A stretch of DNA of 64,000 nucleotides from Bryobacterales bacterium (GTDB taxonomy: Bacteria; Acidobacteriota; Terriglobia; Bryobacterales; Bryobacteraceae), in assembly GCA_016721425.1 (NCBI GenBank), contig JADKID010000016.1, positions 248,001-312,000 of the forward strand, written 5' to 3'. A program made the translations under genes and the position numbers. Numbering within the stretch: the stretch's first letter is position 1; each line of letters starts with the position of its first letter. The notes below the pieces were generated by a model. The model was not told the origin of the DNA. It worked only from the letters and a program-made list of their open reading frames with translations, and did not search any database. Below, in pieces: positions 9,076 to 17,389 of this stretch.

Positions 9076-10673
9076 CGCCGGCCCTTCCTGGCTCTCGCCG
9101 GGGGCGGGGGCCCCCCCGCGCCCCGGGGCGCCGGGGCCCCGGCGGGGCGGGGCCGGGGCCGCCCCGGGGGGGGGGGCCCCCCACAGGCCAATTGGTGAAT
9201 CAGCCCGAATACCGGCTTCAGCGTCGGATACAACACGCTGAACACCTCATACCCGCGCTCGTACGCAGCCGATTCGTGCACGTTCGGGATCAGGCAATCC
9301 GCCTCGCGCACCGTCGCCTCGCACGTCGCCTCCACGGTCCCGTACTCGCCCGAGAGCGCCAGCAGCGCCGCGCCGTACGCGGAGCCTTCCGTGTTCTCCA
9401 GCGTCGAGATCCCGCGCCGGAAAATGTCGGCCAGCATCTGCCGCCAGAACAGGCTCTTCGCTCCGCCGCCCGAGGCCCGCACGTTATGCGCTTCCACGCC
9501 CATGCCTTCAATCACGCTCAGGCAATCCCGCAGCGAGTAGCTCACGCCCTCCACCACCGCACGGATCATATCGGCGCGATTGTGCTTGGCCGTCAGGCCA
9601 ATCCAGCCGCCGCGCGCGATGGCGTCCAGATGCGGCGTCCGTTCGCCCATCAGATAAGGCAGCCAGAAGAGGCCATGCGAGAGCGGGGGAGCCGTCTGCG
9701 CCTCGGCCATGAAGGCGTCGTATTCGCCGCCCGGAGCCAGATTATTCCGGAACCACTGCAGGCTCAGCCCCGCGCCCTGTGTCACGCCCATCACGTGCCA
9801 CTTGCCCTTCACCGCGTGGCAGAACGTGTGCACCCGCCCCGTGGGATCATACTGCGGCCGGTCCAGCGATGCGAACACCACACCGGACGTCCCAATCGTG
9901 CATGACGCCACGCCGGGCTTCACAATGCCATTGCCCACACCCGACGCAGCCTGATCGCCGGCCCCGCCGACCACCGGCGTGCCTTCCTTCAAACCCGTAG
10001 CCTTGGCCGCCGCCTTTGTGATCACACCAGTGACGTCGGCCGATTCCTTCAAGTCCGGCAGCAACCCGGAGTCGAGCTTCAGCCGCTCCACCATCGGCGA
10101 CGACCACCGCCGCGTCACCACATCCAGCAGGCCCGTTCCAGAGGCATCGCTCACCTCGGTGACGTGCTCGCCCGTCAACATATAGCGAACGTAGTCCTTC
10201 GGCAGCAGCATCTTGCGCGCCTTCTCAAAGTTCGCCGGCTCGTTGTCGCGCACCCATAACAGCTTGGGCAGCGTAAAGCCCGTCAGCATCGGGTTTGCCG
10301 TGTGGGCGACCACGTTCGCCTTGCCCACGGTCTGATTGATGAAGTCCACCTGCGGCTGGCTGCGCTGGTCGCACCAGATTAGCGACGGGCGGATCACCTG
10401 ATTGGCGGAGTCCAGCAACACCAGACCATGCATCTGGCCGGAAAGGCCAACTGCCTTGACCTGCTCGCCTTTCACCCCGGCTGCCTTCAGGACACCCTGC
10501 ACGGCCTTCTGCGCGGCGTCCCACCAGTCCTCCGGCCGCTGCTCGGCCCACATCGGGCGCTCCATCTTCATGTCTTCGTGCGGCGCCGTGAAGCCGGCCA
10601 CCACTTTGCCCTCTGCGTCGATCAGCAGAGCCCGGCTGCCGCCGGTTCCAATATCAATTCCAAGCCAGTACAT
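8991..10673 (-). CDS. xylB: Xylulokinase (C-terminal tail corrupted)
   Basis: FGGY-family kinase that phosphorylates D-xylulose with ATP to xylulose 5-phosphate. The N-terminal ATPase fold has GIDIGTGGSRALLIDAEG; the substrate motifs GLSGQMHGLVLLD and IWCDQR are typical of XylB, and the C-terminal FGGY region has TQGAGLSLQWFRNN, RTPHLDAIARGGWIGL and SGGGAKSLFWRQMLADI. Homologous sequence runs to about 9190 (VFGLIHQLA). From there the frame enters the G/C block and continues as nonsense into the sulfatase remnant, so the true stop has been lost or masked near 9185. It sits 30 nt downstream of the ROK kinase, likely one operon. No xylose isomerase is visible. Confidence 0.88.
   Translation of the reverse strand: MYWLGIDIGTGGSRALLIDAEGKVVAGFTAPHEDMKMERPMWAEQRPEDWWDAAQKAVQGVLKAAGVKGEQVKAVGLSGQMHGLVLLDSANQVIRPSLIWCDQRSQPQVDFINQTVGKANVVAHTANPMLTGFTLPKLLWVRDNEPANFEKARKMLLPKDYVRYMLTGEHVTEVSDASGTGLLDVVTRRWSSPMVERLKLDSGLLPDLKESADVTGVITKAAAKATGLKEGTPVVGGAGDQAASGVGNGIVKPGVASCTIGTSGVVFASLDRPQYDPTGRVHTFCHAVKGKWHVMGVTQGAGLSLQWFRNNLAPGGEYDAFMAEAQTAPPLSHGLFWLPYLMGERTPHLDAIARGGWIGLTAKHNRADMIRAVVEGVSYSLRDCLSVIEGMGVEAHNVRASGGGAKSLFWRQMLADIFRRGISTLENTEGSAYGAALLALSGEYGTVEATCEATVREADCLIPNVHESAAYERGYEVFSVLYPTLKPVFGLIHQLACGGPPPPGRPRPRPAGAPAPRGAGGPPPPARARKGRRWLPDDRFYRRYRRRRAWRPRRRGDRRA
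9097..9183. repeat. Low-complexity G/C block, probable assembly artefact
   Basis: About 87 nt consisting almost only of G and C runs, unlike the flanking coding DNA. It falls exactly between the 3' end of xylB and the 5' end of a sulfatase that has lost its core. It has no repeat unit and no coding logic; reading it through xylB gives a Pro/Gly/Arg-only tail. Confidence 0.7.
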
Positions 10674-10703
10674 AAGATCACTTTCTCCGGATGTGGGAGG
10701 CGG

Positions 10704-11645
10704 TCATAGTTTGCCCGCTTCAAAAAATGGCAGATAGGCTGCACCGTAGAGGCCGGCCTCGTTGCCGAGCGTGGCTTTCTCGATGCGGGTTTTGGTGTTG
10801 CGGTAGGTGAAGCTGCGCTTCTCCACGGCGCGGAACATAGAGGGAGCGAAAAACTCCCAGGCGGGCAGCGGGCCGCCGCTCAGCAGATAGAGCGGTGCGT
10901 TGAAGACGTTGACGAGGTTCGCCAGGGCGATACCCAGAGCCGTCCCCATTGCTTCAAAAATCTGGCGGGCCTTGTGGGCGTGGTTTCCCTCGCCGAGCGC
11001 GAGTTCGTAGACTTGCTTGGACGTCAGATTGTCGCCCAGTTGCAGCAGGCGCGCCATCGCCGCAATCGCCGTCGCCGAGGCGTGTTTCTCCAGGCACCCC
11101 TGGCTCCCGCACCCGCACGGATTGCCGTTGGGGATGACGGTCATGTGGCCGATCTCGCCGGCCATGCCGACAAAGCCGTGGAAGATCCGCCCGTGGACAA
11201 TGATCCCGCCGCCGATGCCGGTGCCGAGCGTCAGCAGAACCAGATCGTCCACATCGCGCCCGGCGCCCAACCACTTTTCGCCCATCGCCGCCGCGTTAGC
11301 GTCGTTCTCCAAAATAACCGGCGTGCCCAGATGCTGGCTGATCACGTCCCGCACCGGAAACTGGTCAAACTGCGGCAAGTTGTTCGAGCCGACGATGAAG
11401 CCGTTCTTGATATCGATGAAGCCCGGAACCGCGACGCCGACCCCGGTGAGCTCCGCTTGTCCAAACTGGTCGCGCAGGGCGCGAATCGCCGTGACAATGT
11501 CATCCACCACGGCGTCTCGGCCGTCCTGCAGATCGGTGTGGCCGCTGGATTTGCCCAGCACGTGGCCCGTCGCGTCAATCGCCGCGGCACGCAGATTGGT
11601 GCCGCCGAGATCGACGCCGATGGAGTAGTTGCTGGTCACGGCCAT
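10704..11645 (-). CDS. ROK-family sugar kinase (glucokinase-like)
   Basis: ROK protein of 313 aa from the ATG at 11645, chosen because MAVTSNYSIGVDLGGTNLRA puts the phosphate-binding loop at the usual place; an upstream ATG at 11663 adds six odd residues. The ATP loop DLGGTN, the LLTLGTGIGGGI motif, the catalytic ENDANAAAMGE segment and the zinc site (GHMTVIPNG then CGCGSQGCLEKHASA) are all present. There is no DNA-binding N-terminus, so it is a kinase (glucose, GlcNAc or mannose) and not a repressor. It precedes xylB by 30 nt on the same strand. Confidence 0.9.
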   Translation of the reverse strand: MAVTSNYSIGVDLGGTNLRAAAIDATGHVLGKSSGHTDLQDGRDAVVDDIVTAIRALRDQFGQAELTGVGVAVPGFIDIKNGFIVGSNNLPQFDQFPVRDVISQHLGTPVILENDANAAAMGEKWLGAGRDVDDLVLLTLGTGIGGGIIVHGRIFHGFVGMAGEIGHMTVIPNGNPCGCGSQGCLEKHASATAIAAMARLLQLGDNLTSKQVYELALGEGNHAHKARQIFEAMGTALGIALANLVNVFNAPLYLLSGGPLPAWEFFAPSMFRAVEKRSFTYRNTKTRIEKATLGNEAGLYGAAYLPFFEAGKL

Positions 11646-11676
11646 GAAGCCGAATGATAACAAAATGACGGCTGCG

Positions 11677-12576
11677 TCATCGCAATGTCGTCAGTGCCCG
11701 GATTTCGCGGATCACGATTTCTGGGTGCGACGAGAAGAGATAGAAGTTGGCTCCGGGGACCTCCACTACCCGCGCATGAGGTACGCCGTTTCTCAGGTCC
11801 TCGCGGTGCCGTTTTCCCACGGCGTCATAGGCGGCCCCATGCCCGCCCCCGGTGGCGAACAGCGCCACCACCGGCATCCGGATCTCAGAGTACTCCGGCT
11901 TCGCCCGGCCCGCAAAAATCGCATCACGGATGCGTTTGGGGGTGCGGTTGGCGCCCAGGCTGCCATCCTCGCGCACCGTAACTGCCTGCCGCAATTCCGC
12001 CTCCGGAAACGCGATGCCGTGCGCCTTCATTTGCCACGCGCGATAGGCGGCCGGTGAGCTCAGGTCCGGCGCTGGCGGCAAAGGGCGGGGCGGCGGCTCC
12101 GCCTGGCCCTTCGGCATCTCGTAGTCCGCCATCGTGAGCGTGGGGTCCTCCGCCGAGTTGATGTACACCAGCGCCGCCACCCGTTCCGCCCCGCGCGCGC
12201 CAATCGTCGAGAGATCCTGGCCGCCCCACGAATGGCCCGCCAGAATGACGCCCCGCAGGTTCAGCACCTCCAGCACCTGTAAAACGTCGTCGGCGGAACG
12301 CGCCGCCGTGTAACCCGTCTCCGGCTGCGACGACGCGCCGTAGCCCCGCCGCGAAATCCCGTAAACGTGGTGGGTCTCCGCCAGCCGCGGCGCCAAATCG
12401 TCGTAGGCGTGCGCCGAGAGATAGCCCGCCAGCAACACCACCGGCCGCCCCGTCCCGCCCCAATCCAGCACTTCCAACTGCACACCCGGTTCCACTGTCA
12501 CCATCCGGACCTGATGCGGCGACGGGTCGGACCACGCCGCAGCGGCCAAAACCAGAGCTGCGAGTCGAGTCAGCAT
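11677..12576 (-). CDS. Secreted alpha/beta hydrolase
   Basis: Alpha/beta-hydrolase-fold protein of 299 aa with an N-terminal signal peptide (LTRLAALVLAAAAWS). The core shows the strand and oxyanion turn PVVLLAGYLS, the nucleophile elbow GHSWGG (Ser116), an ISRRGYGASS loop, and a late acid-containing segment. Substrate unknown; esterase, lactonase and haloperoxidase-like relatives share this pattern. It starts 5 nt from a perfect 26-bp palindrome, which probably controls it. Confidence 0.85.
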   Translation of the reverse strand: MLTRLAALVLAAAAWSDPSPHQVRMVTVEPGVQLEVLDWGGTGRPVVLLAGYLSAHAYDDLAPRLAETHHVYGISRRGYGASSQPETGYTAARSADDVLQVLEVLNLRGVILAGHSWGGQDLSTIGARGAERVAALVYINSAEDPTLTMADYEMPKGQAEPPPRPLPPAPDLSSPAAYRAWQMKAHGIAFPEAELRQAVTVREDGSLGANRTPKRIRDAIFAGRAKPEYSEIRMPVVALFATGGGHGAAYDAVGKRHREDLRNGVPHARVVEVPGANFYLFSSHPEIVIREIRALTTLR

Positions 12577-12580
12577 GGCC

Positions 12581-12606
12581 CAATGTACTAGTTAACTAGT
12601 ACATTG
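12581..12606. promoter_or_regulatory. Perfect 26-bp palindrome, candidate operator
   Basis: Each half is CAATGTACTAGTT read inward, giving a perfect two-fold palindrome with no loop and an AT-rich core in otherwise GC-rich DNA. It is centred 17 nt upstream of the alpha/beta hydrolase start and 13 nt beyond the stop of the SRPBCC gene, both on the minus strand. There is no T-run to make it a terminator. The ATGT...ACAT ends recall PadR-type operators, but no regulator gene is adjacent, so the binding family is a guess. Confidence 0.6.
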
Positions 12607-12618
12607 TCAAGCGGAAAA

Positions 12619-13104
12619 TCACCCCGCCTTCACCATCGCCACCAGTTGATCCAGCGCTGCGCCCCAGCCCTGGTGAAATCCCATGCCCTCGTGCTTCTGG
12701 CAGGTCTCCGCATCGGCGTGCATCACAATCGCCGTGTACTTCGTCCCCGCGCCATGGGGCTCCATCAGGATCACACCTGTGAACACCAGATCTCCACAGC
12801 CTTGGCCGGCCACATTGGCGGGCCGGTACCCGGGCGCCACGGCGTTGGTCCAAACGAGCTTCCGGTTTTCGACAAGCTCCAGAAAGCAGCCCGCAGCAGG
12901 AAAGTTCTCGCCCTCCGGCGATTGCATGACAGTGCAGAACGCCCCGCCGGGCCGCAAGTCGATCTCCGCATCAATCGTCTTCCACGGCGCCGGCGTGAAC
13001 CACTTCATTAACTGCTCCGGCGTCGTCCACGCTCTCCACACCTGTTCCGGTGAAACGTCGATGATGCGCTCCAGAACGAGGTCGAGCTCGGGGTTTGTCG
13101 TCAT
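12619..13104 (-). CDS. SRPBCC/AHSA1-family protein
   Basis: Cytoplasmic START/Bet v1-like protein of 161 aa. Hallmarks of the AHSA1 (activator of Hsp90 ATPase 1-like) group are IIDVSPEQVWRAWTTPEQLMKWF near the N-terminus (residues 13-35), DLRPGGAFCTVM, LVWTNAV, and the C-terminal helix GWGAALDQLVAMV. These proteins bind hydrophobic ligands and often pair with ArsR-type regulators, none of which is seen here. It lies upstream of the hydrolase in the same direction, separated by the palindrome, so the two may be linked in regulation. Confidence 0.85.
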   Translation of the reverse strand: MTTNPELDLVLERIIDVSPEQVWRAWTTPEQLMKWFTPAPWKTIDAEIDLRPGGAFCTVMQSPEGENFPAAGCFLELVENRKLVWTNAVAPGYRPANVAGQGCGDLVFTGVILMEPHGAGTKYTAIVMHADAETCQKHEGMGFHQGWGAALDQLVAMVKAG

Positions 13105-13133
13105 TGTTGAGGCTCCTACCGTATTATCGTTGG

Positions 13134-15236
13134 CTACCGCGCCTCCACGCCCAGCGCCTGGAACAGAAACGCGTAATCAAACGCCGTCTCCTTATACCGC
13201 TCATACCGGCCCGACGCCCCAAAATGCCCGGCGCCCATGTTGGTCTTCAGCAGCAACAGGTTTTTGTCCTTCTTGACGGCGCGCAGCTTCGCCACCCACT
13301 TGGCCGGCTCCCAGTAGCTCACTCGCGGGTCGTTCAGCCCGGCCGTCACCAGCATGTTCGGGAAAGCCTGGCTCTCCACATTGTCGTAAGGCGAATACGA
13401 CCTCATATAGCTATACGCCTTTTCGTCGGCTGGGTTGCCCCACTCCTCGTATTCCCCTACCGTGAGCGGCAGCGTGGCGTCCATCATCGTGCTCAGCACA
13501 TCCACGAACGGAACCTTGGCGATGACGGCGCCAAACAGATCCGGACGCATATTCACCACCGCGCCCATCAGCAGGCCGCCGGCGCTGCCGCCCATGATGG
13601 CCAGGCGCTTGGGCTGCGTGTACTTCTCCTTCGAAAGCAAATCGGCGGCGGCAATGAAATCGCTAAACGTATTGCGCTTGTTCAGCATCTTGCCGGCGTC
13701 GTGCCAGAGCTTGCCCATGTCGGAACCGCCGCGAATGTGGGCGATGGCGTAGACGAAGCCGCGGTCCAGCAGGGAGAGCCGTTCCGAGCTGAAGTTGGGC
13801 TCGGACGGAATGCCGTAGCTGCCATACCCGTAGAGCAGGGCCGGCGCTTTGCCATCCTTCTTCAGGCCCTTGCGGTAAACCAGCGAAACCGGGATCTTCG
13901 TGCCGTCGGCGGCGGTGGCGAAGATCCGCTCGCTCGTGTAGTTCTTGCTGTCGAAGCCGCCCAGCACCGGTTGCTGCTTGACCAGAGTCCGCGTGCGGGC
14001 GTTCATGTCGTAGTCGAAAGTGGAGGGCGGCGTGACGAGGCTTGTGTAGTTGAAACGCAGGAGCATGGTGTCAAACTCCGGGCCGCCTTGCGCGGCGAGG
14101 GTGTAGACCGGTTCGGGGAGGGTGACGAAGTGCTCGGCGCCATTCGATAGCCGGCGCACCCGCAACTGGAGCAACCCCTGCTCGCGCTCGGTGATCACCA
14201 GGTGATCGGCGAAGGCGCTGACATCTTCCAGCGTGACGCCGCCGCGCGCCGGGATCAGTTCCTTCTTCTGTGAAGGGTCGGCCAGCGGCGCCTGGATCAG
14301 GCGGAACGTCCGGCCCGTGTCGTTGATCCGGATGTACCAGTGGCCGCCATGGTGCGTGGCCTCATATTCGACGTCCTGCACCCGCGGGTAGAGCACTTGG
14401 AAGGCGGCGGTGGGTTTGGCGGCGGGCAGGTAGCGCACTTCACTGGTGATGGCGCTGTTGATCTGCAAGAATACAAACGCCTTGCTGCGCGTCTTGGCGA
14501 CCTCCACGGTGAAGCGCTCGTCCGCCTCGTGGAAGACCTCCGTGTCCGGCTTCGCCTCGCCCAGAGTGTGGCGGAATACCTTATAGGGACGCTTGGCTGC
14601 ATCCAGGACGTTGTAGAAGAGAGTCTTGTTGTCCTCGGCCCAAACCACGGAGTAGTTGGCGTTGGTGATCCGGTCCGGGAGGAGTTGCCCGGTGGTCAGG
14701 TCTTTCACCCGGACTGTAAGGATCTCGTCGCCCTCGGTATCGGTCCCATAGGCGAGCAGCTTCTGATCCGGGCTGACGCTGAATACTCCTACTTGAAAGT
14801 ACTGATGGCCTTTGGCCAGTTCGTTGCCATCCAGCAAAACCTGCTCAGCGCCGTTGGCGCCCCGGCGGCGGCACCATTGCGGATACTGATGACCTTTTGC
14901 CGTTCGGGTGTAATATTCGAATTCGCCATTTCGCGTGGGCGCGGAAGTATCGTCTTCCTGGATGCGCCCCACTATCTCCCGGTAGAGGGTGGCTTGAAGC
15001 TCCTCCGTGGCCTTCATCCTCGATTCCGTGTAGCGGTTCTCCGCCTCCAGGTGGGCGATCACCTCGGGGTTGACTTTGTCGCGCAGCCAGAAGTAGTTGT
15101 CGGTGCGGCTATCTCCATGGTTTTCAATTACTTTGGGGCGAACGGCGGCAGTGGGCGGCAGGATTTGGGCGGTGAGGGATAGAGTCATCATAGCGGCTAG
15201 GATTGCGGGTAGAACTGGGATCTGGCGGAACGGCAT
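13134..15236 (-). CDS. ptrB: Oligopeptidase B-like serine protease (S9A), exported
   Basis: Prolyl-oligopeptidase-family enzyme cleaving short peptides, probably after basic residues. The ATG at 15236 is preferred since it begins a signal peptide (MPFRQIPVLPAILAAMMTLS); an upstream ATG at 15293 adds 19 polar residues. An N-terminal beta-propeller (about 60-410) precedes the catalytic alpha/beta domain, with nucleophile motif GGSAGGLLMG, the PtrB-type segment MMDATLPLTVGEYEEWGNP, and the catalytic His in MGAGHFGASGRYE. The signal implies periplasmic action, unlike the cytoplasmic E. coli enzyme. It ends 29 nt upstream of the SRPBCC gene start. Confidence 0.88.
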   Translation of the reverse strand: MPFRQIPVLPAILAAMMTLSLTAQILPPTAAVRPKVIENHGDSRTDNYFWLRDKVNPEVIAHLEAENRYTESRMKATEELQATLYREIVGRIQEDDTSAPTRNGEFEYYTRTAKGHQYPQWCRRRGANGAEQVLLDGNELAKGHQYFQVGVFSVSPDQKLLAYGTDTEGDEILTVRVKDLTTGQLLPDRITNANYSVVWAEDNKTLFYNVLDAAKRPYKVFRHTLGEAKPDTEVFHEADERFTVEVAKTRSKAFVFLQINSAITSEVRYLPAAKPTAAFQVLYPRVQDVEYEATHHGGHWYIRINDTGRTFRLIQAPLADPSQKKELIPARGGVTLEDVSAFADHLVITEREQGLLQLRVRRLSNGAEHFVTLPEPVYTLAAQGGPEFDTMLLRFNYTSLVTPPSTFDYDMNARTRTLVKQQPVLGGFDSKNYTSERIFATAADGTKIPVSLVYRKGLKKDGKAPALLYGYGSYGIPSEPNFSSERLSLLDRGFVYAIAHIRGGSDMGKLWHDAGKMLNKRNTFSDFIAAADLLSKEKYTQPKRLAIMGGSAGGLLMGAVVNMRPDLFGAVIAKVPFVDVLSTMMDATLPLTVGEYEEWGNPADEKAYSYMRSYSPYDNVESQAFPNMLVTAGLNDPRVSYWEPAKWVAKLRAVKKDKNLLLLKTNMGAGHFGASGRYERYKETAFDYAFLFQALGVEAR

Positions 15237-15462
15237 CTCCGCTACAGAATGGCAGGGTGGAGTCGGCGAGTCCAGCGGGTAGCGTGAGTTCACAAACGTG
15301 TATACAATTTCATTCTGGAATCTGTCGTTTTCTCTTGCTTTCCGCGCTGGCGGTAATGTTTAATAGCAGCAGGCCCGAATAGTGGAAACGCGTTTGGGCC
15401 GTGGATGGTTGATCCGAGCCAAGACTCTGACTTCCTCCCGTGCAATGATCGTAAGTATCTCG
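15237..15462. other. Intergenic region, possible small RNA on the plus strand
   Basis: No credible open frame. Both flanking genes are on the minus strand, yet the only terminator-like hairpin here (15463-15497) has its T-run on the plus strand. Upstream of it, 15371-15400 can pair as GGCCCGAA with a TTTGGGCC partner. This arrangement is what a short plus-strand RNA would leave. I recognise no known RNA family, and no clear promoter is seen. Confidence 0.3.
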
Positions 15463-15497
15463 GCCCGGCAGAACCTCCTCCTCTGCCGGGCTGTTTT
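15463..15497 (+). terminator. Intrinsic terminator, plus strand
   Basis: Perfect 10-bp stem GCCCGGCAGA/TCTGCCGGGC with a 9-nt loop, followed by TGTTTTT. The T-run is only on the plus strand; on the minus strand, the direction of the preceding GH9 gene, no T-run follows. No plus-strand gene is present upstream, which is the puzzle. Confidence 0.65.
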
Positions 15498-15542
15498 TCG
15501 TTCTAAGTCCGGGTTTAACGGCCGCAGGCGGGAGTGAAGCGC

Positions 15543-17315
15543 TCAGCGGCCGCCCATGCGAAATGGGGCAGCGCTTGGCGCCGGCGGCGGTTCCGGCTTG
15601 GGCGGATCCGGTAGTGCGCCAGCCAGAATGAAGACCAGCGGGGCGTTCCAGTTGATGGCGTTCTCGTTGCCGGAATAGCTGTCCGGATGGTCGGACCAGA
15701 CCTTCATGGGTGCCAGGCCGGCCGGTAAGTTCAGCAGGATATTGTCGTTGCGGTCTTTGTTCGGGCCGCCGGCCAGCAGGTCGGGCCATGGCTCCAGGAG
15801 CCCGTCGGCGGCGCTGGGGCGGTGGTGGGGCTTCTTGAACCACTCCGATCCCACTGCGGTGACCCACGAGACCGAGAAGGGATTGCGGCCCAGCAGGTAG
15901 TGGAGGTTTTCGAGCGAGGCGTTGGGGAAACGCGGATCCGGCGACAGCGCGTTGGCCACCAGCAGGAGCATGGAGTAGTTGGCGGCCTGAGCGTTGGAGC
16001 CCCAGATGAAATCGCTGCTGGTCATGGCGGTCCGGTATGGGCTGGCGGCGATGCGGTCCACCAGATCATTGGCGACCTGGGTGACGCGGGCGCCGATGAG
16101 GTCGCGGGCCGTAGCGTCGATACTCTCGCGGCCCGAAAGGGCGTAGGTCCAGAGTGCCATCGGAGCCATGTGGGGCCAACTGGGCGTGGAGGCCGAGGCC
16201 ACAAAGCGCTCGTAGTTGGCCAGGAAATGGCTGTGATAGGCGTCGCTGCCCGTCGTGCGCCAGAGCTCGGCGGCGGCCCACAGGCGCTCGTCGGAGCAGT
16301 CTCCGTCGCCATACTCGCCGGTGCTGACGCCCTGTGGATTGTTGAACGTGACGTAGGGGTTGAGCTCCAGCCAATCCCAGGCGCGGGCGGCGGCCAGGCC
16401 CGCCCGCTCGGCGAAGGCAGAGTCGTAGGGGGCGTAGATGCGCCGGGCCATGGCCATGATGGCGGCGAAATCGGCGGAGGCACAGGAGGACTTGTACGGG
16501 CTTCGCGGCGTGCCGATCACCTGGCTGACCGTGAGGTCCTTGTCCGGAATGACAAAGGCCGCGAAGGCCGTGCTGGTCTGCTTGTGCCATACTCCGCCGT
16601 CGTCGGCGTCCTGCATGGTGAGCATCCATTCCAGATTCCAGCGGATCTCGTTGAGCAGGTCCGGGGTGCCGTTACCCGATTCCGGAATGTTCAGGGAGGT
16701 GCCGGCCAGGCGGGGGCCAAAGAGCTCATGGGTCATCAGAAGAGTGCCGGTGGTAATGCCGGAGTTGACGATATAGCGGCCGTAGTCGCCGGCGTCGTGC
16801 CAGCCGTAGGCGGAGGCGCGCGGGCCGCTCTTCCCGGAGGAGTCGTGATAGGCGCCGGTGGTGTGGCAGGCGGCGTAGCGGTAGCCGGGGAACTCCGGGC
16901 CCAGATCCACTGCGATGCCGCAGCGCTGTCCATAGAAGGAGCGCATGGCCAGATAGTAGGGGCGGCGGAACGTCTCGGCGCCAAGTTGGAAGGCGTAGCT
17001 GCGGCCCACCTCCGGGATGTCGAGGAAGAAGCGGCCGGATTCGGCAAAGTCGGAGAAGTCGGCGATCTGGACGTCATCGCCGGAATTGGCATCGGGCTGC
17101 GCGTCGGAGAGCCAGTTGGCGTAGACGTATTCGGAATCGGACTCGCGGCGGAGGTAGAAGATGCGTTGCCGGTTTTCGGCGACCACCATGGCCAGTTTGG
17201 GCGCCTCCGACAGGTAGCCGGCCTGATCGAGCTGGATGGCGGCGGTGATGGCCGATGGGTCTTGGGCGGAGACGGCGGTCGCGGACAGGACAAGAAAACC
17301 GAGAATTGCTCTCAC
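15543..17315 (-). CDS. GH9 endoglucanase-like glycoside hydrolase
   Basis: Secreted glycoside hydrolase family 9 protein, about 590 aa. The GTG at 17315 is favoured because it starts a good signal peptide (ending VSA before Gln) and leaves a divergent promoter gap; an ATG at 17378 would add 21 basic residues. An N-terminal immunoglobulin-like CelD domain (about 25-110) precedes the (alpha/alpha)6 barrel. Catalytic motifs are SAYGWHDAGDYGRY (base Asp pair), LGRNPFSVSWVTAVGS, HHRPSA, and the proton donor Glu in YSGNENAINWNAPLVF. It acts on beta-1,4-glucans by inversion. The tail is Pro-rich. It is divergent from the oxidoreductase gene. Confidence 0.9.
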   Translation of the reverse strand: MRAILGFLVLSATAVSAQDPSAITAAIQLDQAGYLSEAPKLAMVVAENRQRIFYLRRESDSEYVYANWLSDAQPDANSGDDVQIADFSDFAESGRFFLDIPEVGRSYAFQLGAETFRRPYYLAMRSFYGQRCGIAVDLGPEFPGYRYAACHTTGAYHDSSGKSGPRASAYGWHDAGDYGRYIVNSGITTGTLLMTHELFGPRLAGTSLNIPESGNGTPDLLNEIRWNLEWMLTMQDADDGGVWHKQTSTAFAAFVIPDKDLTVSQVIGTPRSPYKSSCASADFAAIMAMARRIYAPYDSAFAERAGLAAARAWDWLELNPYVTFNNPQGVSTGEYGDGDCSDERLWAAAELWRTTGSDAYHSHFLANYERFVASASTPSWPHMAPMALWTYALSGRESIDATARDLIGARVTQVANDLVDRIAASPYRTAMTSSDFIWGSNAQAANYSMLLLVANALSPDPRFPNASLENLHYLLGRNPFSVSWVTAVGSEWFKKPHHRPSAADGLLEPWPDLLAGGPNKDRNDNILLNLPAGLAPMKVWSDHPDSYSGNENAINWNAPLVFILAGALPDPPKPEPPPAPSAAPFRMGGR

Positions 17316-17389
17316 AACCGCGAGTCTAGCGCGTGTCCGGCCCGTGGGGAAGCGGGCGGGTGTCGCGCTTGCTACCATGGCGATTGTCT

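Noticed and set aside
15310..15867. A 185-codon minus-strand frame downstream of GH9
   Set aside because: It overlaps the GH9 3' end in another frame and lacks coding character.
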